Assembly: GCF_018687715.1 (NCBI RefSeq)
Contig: NC_056764.1
Coordinates: forward strand, 1,552,501 to 1,616,500
Length of the DNA stretch: 64,000 bases
Direction: 5' to 3'
DNA from: Carya illinoinensis
Lineage: Eukaryota > Streptophyta > Magnoliopsida > Fagales > Juglandaceae
Every line of letters starts with the position of its first letter. The stretch's first letter is position 1. The notes under the pieces are model-generated. The model was not told where the DNA came from, did not search any database, and worked only from the letters and a program-made list of their open reading frames with translations. Positions 47,373 to 59,980 of this stretch are shown here, in pieces. Both the position numbers and the translations under genes were made by a program.

Positions 47373-48047
47373 GTTGTTTATCCAATTTAAGAGATTTTTA
47401 GATGAGACTCTAAAACAAGATATATTTCCAACTCCCCGGCCAGGATTTATAGAAATAATGTTCAGCACCCTTTGGTTTACCACATTAAGATAGTACTCTA
47501 GAATTAATGAAGTCTAATCGGATCTCCTCTATGTATTTCCCCTTATTTATAGTGTCACTCTCTGCTTCATCCTCTGTTTATTGTGAACATCGAACTCTTA
47601 ACACCTTATTTTTATCTCATAAATAAAATAAAGGAGATCATTTTCCCAAAGATAGACTCTTGTCATGTCCTCAAGCCCTCCAAAGAATTAAAAGGTTTTA
47701 TAATCTCCCATGGGCATACTTTGGCATCTGATATTCGTTGGGCTACCCTTTTGGAATACGGAAAATTCAAGTGGCTGAAGCTGAATTCTTTCGAATTATA
47801 AGAAAGAAATCACATTTCTACCTGAGAAACAGTTCCCACGATAGAATCCTACAGTAATATATTCAACACCTTACAAAGCTTCTGCTGCTTCAGAACCATA
47901 GTAATGCTACTTAGCATCCACTCGATAAGGTGACAGAGCATATATCTTAACCATACAATTAGATGCATTTGTAATGGGAAGAAAAACTTTTGATAAGATT
48001 TTACAATACAAGAAATCATATCAACCTTAATTACGTAAAGACACTTC
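47373..48047. other. Annexin 3' region and intergenic spacer
   Basis: It includes the annexin 3' UTR (poly(A)-like AATAAAATAA at about 47621). I see no further coding exon. Confidence 0.5.
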
Positions 48048-49816
48048 TCATGAAATAGGCTGAATCTGGGATTTGACCTCATCTGCTTGAACAGATGAGG
48101 GTGATTCAGTTGGCTTGGTGTTGAGGCTTGGATAATTTCCTGTGGCTTAAACTTGTTGATATAGTAACTTAGAAATGGCCCGGAGTATTCTAGTGTCTGC
48201 ACTTGAGGTGGGTTTTTACCAAATTGGAGGAGTACTGTTGAAGCTGCAGCAACAAAGATGAGGGCAAGTCCAGCAGCGATTGCTGCTGTGTTCTCAGCTC
48301 CATCTGAAGGAAGAACCAGCACTACCAGAGCTTATTGCACTTTCGGCCACATAAACTGCAGGCTGGAAAATTCAGAAAGTATTTAGAAGCAAAACGCCAC
48401 AGCATTAATGAGGATTGAGAGGAGAGAAGGAAAAACGACAGAAGAAAAAATGATCATGGGAACAGATGGCTACAATAATTCCTTGAGTTGTCTTCCAATT
48501 TGCAGTGCCTGCCAAATATAGAATTGTTTCCGACTTATGACCCAACCATACCATGATTTCTCATAAAACTGCACGGGACATGACTAATGCCCTGAGTTCC
48601 TATTCCGATAAATAATCCCTGATTAATGCATTCTATGGGCCTAATTCCAATCTCAGCTTCATCTTAATGTCCACCAACTAATGCATTGGGATGCAGACTT
48701 CCGATCAAACAAACAAAAAGAATGAGAATGTGCGGTCACTTAAAGTATTCCGACGAATTAGTGAAAGTCAATTATGGTGAAACAAACAAACAAGAAACAT
48801 CGAAAATAGTGACAGCTAACCTCAACTGAATATATGTTTGTTTGCCCAGCAGTGTCTTTCTCAACATAACCTGTCCAACCCCGCGGCTTGCGAGGTGGAA
48901 ATGTTCCAACCACTTCAGTCTTCTCCCCTGCTAACCACTCCATGCTGACCTTCCCAACCTAATTTTTGCAGGAAAATTGCACAATTGATTAACTAGGTAA
49001 AGCGATTTTTGTGAGAAACCAAGATCTCCTTTTATATTTAAAACCATATGTAGAATTTTGAGTAGTCTGGCAATCATACGGCCTTTATAATTTATGCCGA
49101 TGGCATTTGGGAAAGATTAGACAGGAATAATTGCAAAGAGAGAGTAGATATTTTGAGAGTCTTCACTGTGAGGCCTTGATACGCATGTTATGGAATCACG
49201 TGTATCAACGCTTAGTTTCCAAGTGCGACTCATCACTCACAAATGTACCATTACAAAGTTCATTAGGCACATCTTTCCAGGTAATTATCTTTCCCACCTC
49301 CCTGCCCCGAAGGAACCAGTACACTTAACAGTTGGAAACAATAGCCTTGAAAAGTGAAAACAACAATCATGTTGAAATATTAATAAATGATTAGATCTTC
49401 CAGTTACCCATCAGATTACTTGCAGAGGCACTGTTCTCTTGTCAACAAATTTCCACATCCTCCAATTCTTATTGGTTTATTCATTAAAAAGCCGGCCGGC
49501 ACGCTTATAAAGTGAAATTATAAGTTGGTGTTTTATCATTTTTTTTATTTTCTTATCTTATCTACCAAGACACCAAGCAAAGCAGTGCACAAATAACTAG
49601 AGAGAGAAAAAAGGACACAAACAAAGTGAACTGGTCACCTCCTTATCAGGAGCACATTCTTCAACATTGCAGTCAGAATCTTCAGAGGAAGCCTTGAATT
49701 CAGTAAATAGGCTTCATCTCCGTACTTTTCTCCAACTATGGTACTTATTGTTGAACAACCATTGGGTTGGGAACGTGCAGGTGTTGGCTGCTGCTATCGC
49801 TGCCTGTAATGCACAT
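48048..49816 (-). pseudogene. Pseudogene of MPH1-like thylakoid membrane protein
   Basis: Three exons with retained introns: 49816-49639, 48958-48821 and 48362-48048. Reading across frames gives a transit-peptide-like N-terminus (LQAAIAAANTCTFPTQWLF), an acidic Cys-containing segment (SSEDSDCNVEECAPDKE), MEWLAGEKTEVVGTFPPRK, GWTGYVEKDTAGQTNIYSVE, PAVYVAESAISSGSAGSS, one membrane span (AAIAAGLALIFVAAASTVLL), and YSGPFLSYYINKFKPQEIIQ. This matches my memory of the Arabidopsis chloroplast proline-rich protein MPH1, which protects photosystem II in high light. Lesions: an extra T after the presumed ATG (49813), an in-frame TGA at 49714-49716, a one-base insertion near 48306-48310, and a compensating one-base loss near 48110-48125. 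Introns rule out a processed copy; it is a decayed duplicate. Confidence 0.7.
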
Positions 49817-49829
49817 GCATGCCAATCAT

Positions 49830-50555
49830 GGACCTGGAGACCCGATACTAGCTAATGAAAGAAGCTCCTGACCAAGATAACTCATGCTAATCATGATCAA
49901 AGGATCTCTAATTCGTGCTGTAACAACAACAACCATAATAATAACGATATTGAGCTTAGATTAATGCATGGGTTTCTAAGGTTTGTATCTAAAAAACTAA
50001 AATGCATACGAATTTCCATCGAATATGTCGTCATTATTTGATCACCAACCTACATGCACACATATTGAGACTGCATTATGGGCTTCTTTTTCTTCCGTCT
50101 GCATCAACTGATCATTATTTGATAGGTCGAGGACTCCAGATCCTGAATTATGTTTCTTAAAGAGGTAGATATGGTTTAACTGGATTGCGCCACGTATCTC
50201 ATATCATCGGTTATGGAACGTAGGATCGATGTTAATCCAATAAATCATCCGCAATGAATATTTTCATTACAATAAGATGCATGCGCTGCCACGAGACACT
50301 ACTCCACAAATGTCGGATCCGGATAACCTAATCAAACTGGTCTCATAATTACTTAATTAATAAATAATATTCTAACAAGTAGGGATGGAGTACATTTATC
50401 ATGCATGCAGTCTTTTCCGCTTCTTGCCCTTTCTCGGATACCATTTGCAAGGCCATTGTTGACATTTCAAGAGCCGTTGAACATTAATTCCAAGGTCGAC
50501 CAAAGCTATTTATTTTTTGCCGCGTACCCCGGCGGGCTTTTGCCCCCACCTGTCC
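49830..50555. other. Spacer upstream of the RING-H2 gene
   Basis: No coding exon recognised. It probably contains the RING-H2 promoter; the TATA-like element is listed separately. Confidence 0.5.
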
Positions 50556-50562
50556 TTATAAA
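50556..50562 (+). promoter_or_regulatory. TATA box of RING-H2 gene
   Basis: TTATAAA lies 78-84 bp before the ATG at 50640 and is followed by a CT-rich leader (CTACTCTCTCTCCGGCC). Confidence 0.6.
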
Positions 50563-50639
50563 CCCTCTACTTCTTAAGTACTCCCACTTCTGATCACACT
50601 ATTCTTCACTCACTTCTTCCAACTACTCTCTCTCCGGCC

Positions 50640-51188
50640 ATGTCTACAGCCGAACCACCATTGTCGGCTACCGGTGTAGGTCTCGGGTACGGCATTGCCA
50701 TTGCCGTAAGCATTCTCGTCCTGATCTCAACGATCATGTTTGCCTCTTATGCATGTGTTAGAGTTAAAGCCAATGGTCGTAGCGATAATGATAGTAACAA
50801 TGGTGGTGATCATAACGACGACATGAATGTTCATAGGTCAGATCTTCAATCCGCAGCGAGAACCTCAATGGAGCCAGTGATAGTTGTGATGGGCCTAGAT
50901 GGATCCATCATAGAGTCTTACCCAAAGACGGTGCTCGGAGAAAGCGGGAGCCTACCCAACCCCAACCACGGCCCGTGCTCCATTTGCTTGTCCGACTACC
51001 TGCCTAGAGATACCATAAGGAGCATACCCGATTGCCATCACTACTTCCATGCCAATTGCATTGATGAATGGCTTCGAATGAGTGCAACGTGTCCTCTTTG
51101 TCGGACATCTCCTGCTCCATCGGCAACTCCCACTCCTCTTGCTACTCCATTGTCTGAGTTGGCCCCACTGGCCTTCCATACCAGGTGA
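50640..51188 (+). CDS. ATL-type RING-H2 E3 ubiquitin ligase
   Basis: Membrane-anchored E3 ligase that recruits an E2 to ubiquitinate targets; ATL proteins often act in defence and stress. It is a single exon of 182 residues, typical for the family. Residues about 17-38 form one hydrophobic transmembrane helix ([20 protein letters not shown]). A polar Asn/Asp-rich linker (45-65) follows. The GLD motif is at 85-87 ([12 protein letters not shown]). The RING-H2 finger spans 113-154 with spacing C-x2-C-x15-C-x-H-x2-H-x2-C-x10-C-x2-C ([17 protein letters not shown]), and Trp144 sits at the E2-contact position. The tail is Pro/Thr/Ala-rich. It is intact and similar to the ATL67/ATL69/ATL70 group from memory. 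Intronless, with a TATA box and short leader. Confidence 0.95.
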   Translation: MSTAEPPLSATGVGLGYGIAIAVSILVLISTIMFASYACVRVKANGRSDNDSNNGGDHNDDMNVHRSDLQSAARTSMEPVIVVMGLDGSIIESYPKTVLGESGSLPNPNHGPCSICLSDYLPRDTIRSIPDCHHYFHANCIDEWLRMSATCPLCRTSPAPSATPTPLATPLSELAPLAFHTR

Positions 51189-53034
51189 TTGATTCTGTAT
51201 CATTTTTTATTTTATTAATTTTCAAACTAATATATAAAAAGCATAAAGATTTTCTCTCCCTTTTTTTTTTTAAGGAAAGTTTTATTTATTTATTTACTTT
51301 CTTCCTCCATTCTCTCTTTTCAAGTAGTTTTGTAAATTGGATGCGTTAAACTCTTATTTATATATTTACTAGGAATTTGTACATTTTCTCGAAAATAAAA
51401 ACAAAACAAAACGAAACAAAATAGCATGATCGAGGTGTTCGTAATTCATAACCCAATACCTTGAGATTGGCCGAGTATAATTTTCCTTTTCCTAAGGGAC
51501 CCATTAAAATCTCTATTTAAATATTTGTTATTAATGTGTATTTATTCTCTCTCAAAAGGAAAAGAGAAAAGTAGATAGACAGTTAGACAACTCGGTAGTC
51601 GGCACCATCCAAGGTTGGAAAAACTTTTTTTTCTTTTAATTTTTTATCGTTGAATTGTGTTTTGTAGGGCCATAAATGCATCTAAGTTCACATTCATGGA
51701 AAATTCTAGGTGTGGGGGATTGCCGTAGATTACGGTTGGATTAATAGGGCCACGGATTTTCTGCTTCTGGAGCCGATATATAATCTAGCTACTATCTTTT
51801 TAAATCAATAGAATTTGACATGTAATCCGAAATTCAGGTAAGACAATGACTTTAGACACGATTTTTTTTTTTTTAATTCCGACCAATTATTATCAAAGTT
51901 TTAAATCTTAAAACAAATATATATTTATAGAGAGAGAAATAAATATATTATAAGTCTATAATATTTATTAAATTCTTAATGTCAGAACGGTGTCGTTGGG
52001 ATTGTAGAGAAAGTAAAATATTCTATTTGGACAAAACAATGAAAGTATGTTGAATCAAGAGTAATTAACAATGAGTTGTTATTGTGTAACATGTATTTGA
52101 ATTATTTATTTGTTAGAAATTGTAATTATAAAATGAAAAATTTCATTCAATAGCCTCCCTATACTACACACCTGTTTGACTGTTATAAAATTTTCAAGAA
52201 AAATGCTATTTATAAGAACTATAATTGACAATGTCATTGGAAAAAAGATAGATATTCAATCAAGAGCGGGTTCAGGTAAAGATTTTAGTATTATAAGTTA
52301 ATGAAAAAAATGATTTATACAGATATAAAATGCCAAAATTCTACGAAATTCCTTTAAAAAAACCGTGTAACACACTTATATAGATATGGTGCATTGTGAA
52401 CAAGTTGGAGGAGCTACATAGGAGGAGGATCGCAATAGACTTCTGGAGCTGAGGTCCACTAAATTATTATTGGACCAACAAGTAATGGGCCTTCTGTTCA
52501 AACTTGTAAAGCCCAAAATTTTTGGGCTGGACTGTCTGGATAGTGCTATTACTGAGAAGGTTGAACAAAAGGGCCTTTTCTTTTTTGGTCATATTATGTT
52601 CTTCTTCTTTTTTTTAAACTTCAATAATGAAACAGATAAGACTAAAGCTACATTCATTTGGATTCACACATGAATTAAGGTCTCTTTTTTATTATTATGA
52701 TTATTATTTATAGAACAGACAGGTATAGATGATTGAACTGGAAACATTTTTCACATCTGCGAACTACTTTGTTTTTCTCAATTATATGCATAAATACCAT
52801 AAAAGAGGAAGACACGAATGCTGTGTCTTTTCCCCCCTCTGGTTTCACGTGCTTGCTCATCAACCACGTGAAAAATGTCCTCAAAGCTAAATTGAATGAA
52901 AATGAAAGGAAACTTCACCTAACAAAAATATTTTTGGAATCCCATCATCATGACTATCATTTTCATTTATAACATTATAGGAAAATGACAAAAAAAAAAA
53001 AAGATATTTGCATGTCGATTTATCGATAAACTTA

Positions 53035-53255
53035 GGTTCCGTTTGGCAATTGAAAATTTTCATCTCAAATTCAAAATTTTTATATCATCATTACAATTTT
53101 TTTAAATTATTATATAAAATATAATAAATAATTCAACTTTTTCTTAACTTTTTCAAATCTCAAAATAATATTATTATTAAAATATAATATTTTAATATTT
53201 CATTTTAAAATTCAAAATTCTCATTTCAAAATTTTCTACTACCAAACCAAACCCC
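53035..53255. mobile_element. MITE with GGTTCCGTTTGG-type ends
   Basis: Left GGTTCCGTTTGGCAATTGAA and the reverse complement of the right end GGGGTTTGGTTTGGTAGTAG pair imperfectly and then share GAAAATTTT. The 'GTTTGG...CCAAAC' layout is common in plant MITEs. No clear TSD. Confidence 0.55.
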
Positions 53256-53874
53256 AATATCAACAAACAAATATTAATGTCTTAATAATTTTTTTTTTAA
53301 CGCTACGTCGTGAATTCTTAACAAATATCGTATTTATACACAAGGCATTACAATTTACAGGACCTTGACTTGTGTAGTTCATGTTTAAGTACAAAATGAA
53401 CTGACAAATGAAGCATAAAAATCAGTCATTTTCACCCCCAAATTCGCCATAGCTTCCGAGCAATTAACAATTTGATCTTAAAGGTGGGTGGTCAACTTCT
53501 ACTTTTCATGACGGACTGCATTCAAGCAGACACTTTACTTTCTACTATAATAATTAGTTCGAATAGTCCAAACAAGCAGTCAAACAGAAATGTCCACCTC
53601 ATCTGTGAGCATCTACATAGAAACATGGGTCTTTATATTCTAATTAATCATATTAAATAATAATTAATTACTTTTCTGGCCGTTAATTTATAAATTAATA
53701 TATATTAAATTATAAAATAATATTTATTATAAAATAAATCTAACGTAATATATAAAATTATATTTTATTAATTTATTAATCGTATCACTTTTCAAATTAG
53801 AATGAAGTTGTGGAAAGTACTAAAGTAGTGAATGAAGTTGTGGAAAACGCATGAACCTCTTTATTAAATTGTAT

Positions 53875-54107
53875 GGAAACTAGGGCGAAATTGGTACGAA
53901 ATTGTCCATGTTCTAACTTCTAGCTATATGGTACGCTAGTCATCAAAGCAAGTTCAAAGCATGAAAAGAAAGATCATGATGGAATTTTTTAAAACTTGGG
54001 TGAAATTGGCACGAAAGTGTCCATTTTCTAACTTCTGGCTATACGGTACGCTAGTCAATGTAGTCATGAGAGTAAGTCCTAAGCAGGAAAAAAGTAAAGA
54101 TCATGAT
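53875..54107. repeat. Diverged tandem duplication (about 118-bp unit)
   Basis: Two adjacent copies share GTCCAT..TCTAACTTCT.GCTATA and GGTACGCTAGTCA, and end AAAGATCATGATGG. They are clearly diverged from each other. Confidence 0.8.
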
Positions 54108-54394
54108 GGCCTTTTTTTCTTGTTTCACTTTTCGAACGTGTTTGTTTGTTCCAAGAGATCCCAACCCAAACGAAATCCCACCCCACGCTCATCCTTGACG
54201 GCACTCGACCCATACAGTGGCAAGGATGGAGCTCGACCCAGACGGTGACGGAGCTTAATATTTCTCTCTCTTGACAAAGAAGATTCGAAGAATTCTTTTG
54301 CTTTGATTCTTCAAGCCGTTAAAGGAAAGTGACTTTTTATGAAATGTTTGTATTTTCGTATTTTTTTGTTTTCCCTTCGAATTAGGTGAAATTT

Positions 54395-54575
54395 ATTGAA
54401 AAAAATATAGTTACAAGCACAACTATATATTAATATGTACATCAATCTAATATGATTGGTTAAAAAGTAAATTTTATTAAAAACAATATTAATTTAAATT
54501 TTAAATATAAAAGAATCAGTATTAATATGTAGATTAATACGCCACTTTATTTATCTATAGCAAAACTCAATTTAA
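54395..54575. mobile_element. Dispersed copy of the 23485 MITE family
   Basis: It contains TAGTTACAAGCACAACTATA, TTAATTTAAATTTTAAATAT and GCAAAACTCAATTTAAC in the same order as at 23485 and 24140. Confidence 0.6.
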
Positions 54576-56278
54576 CATGCCTCGTCGATTCTTTTCATGA
54601 CAAAAGACGTTTTTTAATTCCTTGAATATAGATATACTTTCCAAGTAAATTCTCAAATATTTTTTATCAAAGCAAGCATAGCATTTGGAAGTTTTAAATT
54701 GTTAGGCTTTCATATTTTTTTGTTCTTTCTTTCTTTTTTAGGAGTATTGCGTGTGAATTTGATGGTCGAAAGGAACAAAAACTAGCGGTTGTGGTGAAGG
54801 AGAGGAGGAATAGCTATAGAGGATTTATATGCGATAGGGAGGATTTGAGACCTCAAAAATAAGATTTTTTTTTTTTTTCTATCTTTTAGTTTCTTAATAT
54901 CTTGTAATATTCCGATCGATTGTTGCCATTTTATTTAGAATTTATTTGAGATTGAATACGAATTGGTTTATGGATTTGGAAGCATCTTCAAGAGAGATTT
55001 GGTCAAATGGAGTGTAACTGCTCGTTGATCAGTAGTTCTTCACGGCTCAATAGGGTCGAGCTCCGTCACGGCTCGGCAAGGTCAAGCTCTGGGATGGTGG
55101 TGCAAAGTGACGGCAACAAGTAAAAAAGTTTGGCTTGTTTGAAATAAGAAAGAGAAAACACCGGCACGAAGAAGCGTTCGGGATGATTTTGTGTGGTGAG
55201 GTTGTACTTTCATGTTGTGTTTTTTCCTAAGTATTATCATCTTATTAGAGGACTGCTCTTATAAGTTAAACGGCCCAACTGCTCTCTAGTGCTTTTGTAG
55301 TAAACTGGTGGGAGGGAATTTTAATATTCTTTGATATATAGTATTTAATTATCTATTTTATACGGAAGGAATTAATTACCCAGTAAAGAGTCAAGACTCA
55401 CGGGAACATGGTCAGGCTTTTCATATGCTTTTCGAAAACTCTGAAAACAGAAAGCAGAGACGTGACCATACTGGCTCACCGTTTTGGACGGATCGAAGAC
55501 GCAAAAGGCGCATTTGCGTTTGTTTCCACTTATTGAAGTTTGCCAATCAGCTTTTTTACTTTTCCATTTACAAGTGCCAAGACGAGATCGATATATGATG
55601 TAACTTTTAATTATGCATACAGTACTGCTCTGGGTTCTGATATTTTCGTCATTAATTATTTATTGTAACTTCCATGACCATTCGGGTAAAATCTAAATTA
55701 ACATATTTCCGCTTCCATTGTGTAATAATAATAAGGAAATAAAGACCACTTAGCTAATTAGTTTAATATTTAATTAGTTTTTAATATAAAAATTTTTTTC
55801 ATAACATTTATTATTTAAAATATATTAAATTTAATGTATTATATCAAATCATGTTAATTTATAAATATTTTTTATCACATAATTAAAGCCAAATACTAAA
55901 CATCAAGAATATAGTTTAAAATTGATTTTTTGAAAGAGCAAACTGCAAACTAAAAAATGTTTCGTTATTTCCACGAAAATTCTGAAGATATATCTAATGT
56001 GGGAGTCACTTTGTCTACCATTAGTAGAGAGAGGAATATAATATATATATATATATATATATATACAAGGTCAAAAATTTTGAACCACAGATTTGTTGTT
56101 TGAAGTACGTACGTAACAATTAACACCACAATTTTCACCATGATTTTATGCAGAAAAACATGATGCATACACAGTAGCAAACAACATTATAATTAGATCG
56201 AAGAAATTAAAAGCAGAGGCCAAATAGAATACTTCTTCGTACTGGGTCTTATGCGCACAACTCGTGTGCACTGCGCCA

Positions 56279-56302
56279 CCCCCCCCCCCCCCCCCCCCCC
56301 CC
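56279..56302. repeat. Poly(C) tract
   Basis: About 24 consecutive C bases lie some 155 bp beyond the stop codon of the carboxylesterase gene. On that gene's strand it is a G run in or near the 3' UTR. Exact length is prone to sequencing error. Confidence 0.8.
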
Positions 56303-56457
56303 TGTCAACATTATGAGTACATGACGTACATAATATAATTATTATATATATAAAATACTAAACTCCAGCATATCATGATTATAATATAACTAATAACATC
56401 AATTAGTTGCATGCAGATAGAAGATGCGGATTAAAATGCTAGCGATTCAGATCGATT

Positions 56458-57468
56458 TCAGTGCTTGTTGATGAATTCTTTGATCCCAGCAATGAGATTA
56501 GAGGTTTGCTTTGTCGTGGTAGGGTCCATATCCACGTCAATTTTGTTGAGATAGAAACTGTGACCCACTCCAGAGCTAATGAACAGCTCCACAGCCTTGT
56601 TAGCCGTCTTCATGGCCTCGTAGAACTCCATCTCTGTGTCTATCAACAAGTCCTGATCTGCTATGCAAAGCAGGTAAGGTGGCAGCTTAAGCCCCTCTAA
56701 TGGCGGCGCTGCTGGCCCCATCGGACAAGTTATTGGGTGGTCTTTGTTGCACCCAACAGGTAATGCCAAGCTCAGGAATTTATCCACCATGTCTAGTGTT
56801 AGGAAAGGTGTCTGAGGTTGCTCTAACTCAGACCTGCTCCTCTCAGAGCGCACATATCCCGGGTGGATTGGAATCGCTCCGGCTAGCCTTAACGGACTCA
56901 AATCCGCCTTCCCAGCTCTTGCAGCCACTTCATGGACAAGGTTCCCTCCCGAGCTATCTCCAATGAGGAAAACACGGTTGAAGTCTGCGTTCTCCTTGAG
57001 CCATCTGGGCTCGTACGACTCACCTTGAGCCAAGGAGCGCAGCCAGAGGAGCGTGGAGTAGCCATCATCAATTGCTGCTGGGAGACGGTGCTCAGGAGCA
57101 CGGCGTAAGAAGGTCGAGACACAAATCACTCGAGATGAGCGTGCAAGGCGTGTGTATATATGATGGTACATGTACCAGTCAGCCTGGCTAATGCAAAAAC
57201 CGCCTCCATGGAAGTGGACTAGGATGGGAAACTTTTCGGTTTCCCCTAGCTTTTTCTCTGGGAGATAAACACGAGCCTTGAGATTAGACTTTTCACACAT
57301 GATGATGTCGCGTGTGGATACTCCGTCGACGAATTCATCGTGCGATGGGACTGGCTCGGCCATGAACTTGGCCTCTGGGGGTCCAGTCCATGTTCGGTCG
57401 ACCGATCCATCATCATAAATTCTCAGCCATCCGGATACCTCATCGACGAGCTTCTTCTCACGAACCAT
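56458..57468 (-). CDS. Carboxylesterase, GID1/CXE-type alpha/beta hydrolase
   Basis: Serine hydrolase of the plant carboxylesterase (CXE, HSL-like) family, cleaving short-chain esters in the cytosol; the natural substrate is unknown. Intronless, 336 residues, normal length. HGGGFC at 87-92 is the oxyanion-hole motif, GDSSGGN at 170-176 carries nucleophile Ser172 within GxSxG, Asp271 or Asp273 (ADQD) is the acid, and His303 (GVGHSF) completes the triad. APEHRLPAA at 124-132 is the family motif. Oxyanion and triad features fit an active esterase and not a GID1 receptor, in which the His is lost. It looks like proteins named 'probable carboxylesterase 17' in tree genomes, from memory. The minus-strand TATA at 57552-57560 lies about 84 bp upstream of the ATG. 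Confidence 0.95.
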   Translation of the reverse strand: MVREKKLVDEVSGWLRIYDDGSVDRTWTGPPEAKFMAEPVPSHDEFVDGVSTRDIIMCEKSNLKARVYLPEKKLGETEKFPILVHFHGGGFCISQADWYMYHHIYTRLARSSRVICVSTFLRRAPEHRLPAAIDDGYSTLLWLRSLAQGESYEPRWLKENADFNRVFLIGDSSGGNLVHEVAARAGKADLSPLRLAGAIPIHPGYVRSERSRSELEQPQTPFLTLDMVDKFLSLALPVGCNKDHPITCPMGPAAPPLEGLKLPPYLLCIADQDLLIDTEMEFYEAMKTANKAVELFISSGVGHSFYLNKIDVDMDPTTTKQTSNLIAGIKEFINKH

Positions 57469-57551
57469 GGTTCTAATTAAATAAAACTGTGGTACTAGGT
57501 AGGACTCTCTTTGCTTATAGTTTGATACAGCAAAAGAATGAACCTTGCTCT

Positions 57552-57560
57552 CTTTATATA
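57552..57560 (-). promoter_or_regulatory. TATA box of carboxylesterase gene
   Basis: TATATAAAG on the minus strand, 84-92 bp upstream of the start codon. Confidence 0.65.
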
Positions 57561-58332
57561 AGAAGTTAAAGGTGTGTGTTTATATGAGAAAGAGGAAGTT
57601 TCAGGGTCCTTACGCATCGGAATAAAAAATCGTACTTTCTGTTGGGAATTAAGCCATAATTACCAACCTTAAACGATATTAATTGGATTATAATTAATAA
57701 TAGTACGTACGTAAGACTTGACTTGATAATCGGTTTAATAATTAACTAACTAATGTATGTACATGTAATTCTTCTAATTTTGTAGGTCGCGGTCAATGTT
57801 TAGTCATTATTGTGAAATTATCAATTATTTTAAAAACTTAAATTGACAGGAAGAATTAGATTTTATTATTTAATTTATATCTTAACACTCTTTTTTACGT
57901 GTGACTTAGACTCTTCTTAATAAATGGGCCAAATATATAAAATATTTAATTGAATGTAAAGTTAAACTTTGAATTCAAAACCTAATCTATTTTGATATTG
58001 TATAAAACCATCACTTGTTTTAAAAGACTTTTGAAGGAAAATCGATATGGATTTTATTATTAATTTATATCTTAACAATTATAATTATATTCTTAAACTT
58101 CTATGCATATATTATTATTAGTAAATTAATGTATTTGAGAGAAATAAGATGACTTGTCACGCTGTCAGTATCATCTATAAGAATAATTATTGAGTTGGGA
58201 TTGATAGATATAATAAGAATATCGAAGTTCATCTTTATCTATTTTATTATAATAAGTGATTATCTAATTATAAATAGTAATTTTTATTATTTTTATATTC
58301 ATTTTACTTATTTTTCTGTTAAATCCATTAAG

Positions 58333-58505
58333 TCATGTTTTATCAAAAGACCCTTAAGATCTTTAATCATTTGACATGTAACTTTTTTGTAGAATTTAAT
58401 GAAAGATTATGTTTTGCCAAAAGGTCTTTAAGACCCTTAACCATTTGACGTGTAGCTCAATTGTAGAATTTAATAAAAGATCTTGTTTTACCAAAATGCC
58501 CTTAA
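58333..58505. repeat. Tandem repeat of about 75 bp, 2.3 copies
   Basis: Units start near 58333, 58408 and 58481 and share ATGTTTTxxCAAAAxG, CATTTGAC, TGTAGAATTTAAT and AAAGAT. The last unit is truncated. Confidence 0.8.
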
Positions 58506-59980
58506 TAGCCCTACGGCGCACATGAATTGACATCTCTTTTTCATGTCCTTGTGTGCTCATTTTCATTTTTTTTTTCTTTCAATTTTTTTAAATAAAAAAA
58601 TTAAAATGACTTTACTTTTTAGAGCAGAAATGTTTTAGAGCATTCATATTTTAAAATTTAACATTAAGTAAATTTAACTAATAAAATACTTAAAACACTC
58701 AATATATAATATTAATTATTAATTTAATTAGAATATAATTATGATAAATATTAATATTTAATATTATTAATTTGATTAGAATATAATTATTATTAATATT
58801 TTAATTAGTAGAACTATAAAATGTGTTAAAAATAAAAATTAAAAAAATTATTAAATTAATAATATTTTATTCTTATATAGAGACTAAATAGATAATCTAA
58901 TATAGATACAAATCAATGTTCATATTTTACTGAAGTTTAAATTTTTTTTTTTTATCTTTATTTTTTACCTTTCTTTAATTTTATAGTTTATTTTTTTAGA
59001 CAAATAAATTACTGACTTTTTTTATTTTTTTTATTTAAACCATTATATCAAATGTACCCAGGGCCTAATGCATCCGAGCCGTTCCCTAGCATATATTATA
59101 TATTTCTAATTAACTCACTAGATAATGTTATATGCGTGCTAGCTGCTGCAATATTATTGGCGGATCTGTTTTTTAGTAAAGTTGGATAATATCGTTTGTC
59201 ATGTCATGTGCGATTCTTAAAGAACTAATAATTTCTTTCTTTTGTTAATTGTTATTAATTAATATTGGTATCAAATAATTCGGCCCTTTTTCTTTTCGTA
59301 TTTTACAAACACTTCATAATTAATTAGACAGTGTGCATCTTATTGCATTAAATTCAAGTACGGTATTCTCTTTCTAAGTTATAGAAAAGTGAAATATTCT
59401 AACATAAAGTGAATATATAAAAACAATCTTACATATTTATATAATTTAATATAATTTTTTATATTATAAAATTATTTTTATTATAAAATAAATTTAACAG
59501 ATCAATAAAATTATATTAATTTATGAAATCATTTTTATATAATTTTTTTTTGTAAATATAGTAATAATACTCTATTTTAATACAAAAAGTAAGAGGTTTT
59601 AAATTTAAATTGTTTATTTAAAAAATCAAATGATGTACCATTAAATCATTAAACTCTTTGTATGCATTTTCTTGTAAACAGCCGACACTGATCAAACACG
59701 GTCAACTTAATTCATCAGGTTCGAAAAAACCAAAGAGGCTGTCTGGTGAGGTACTGCAGATCATTAATTTTGCAATAATTTGGCCCGTCTAGCAAACAGT
59801 GCATAATAATATGGGTGGTGCTAAGTTGTCCCAAATGTAAGCGCTTACATGGCCTTCCCAGGTCAGCCATTTTAACAAAAATGAATTACTCACCATATAT
59901 GTGAGCTGGGAGGGCAAATTCAGGAACAATTTAACATGTTCTTTAATATATATATATATATATATTTGAATTATAAATAG

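Larger units (their letters stand above)
51189..56400. other. Gene-free spacer with MITEs and tandem duplications
   Basis: No gene recognised on either strand; ORFs of up to 95 codons lack family features. It holds a MITE (53035-53255), an AT-rich MITE remnant (53680-53800), a diverged tandem duplication (53875-54107), a copy of the 23485 MITE family (54395-54575), TA repeats (56040-56064) and a poly(C) tract (56279-56302). Confidence 0.55.

Noticed and set aside
50952..51203. Minus-strand ORF across the RING-H2 gene
   Set aside because: Shadow of the RING finger coding sequence.
56461..57122. ORFs overlapping the carboxylesterase
   Set aside because: Opposite-strand or shifted-frame shadows of a clearly conserved hydrolase.
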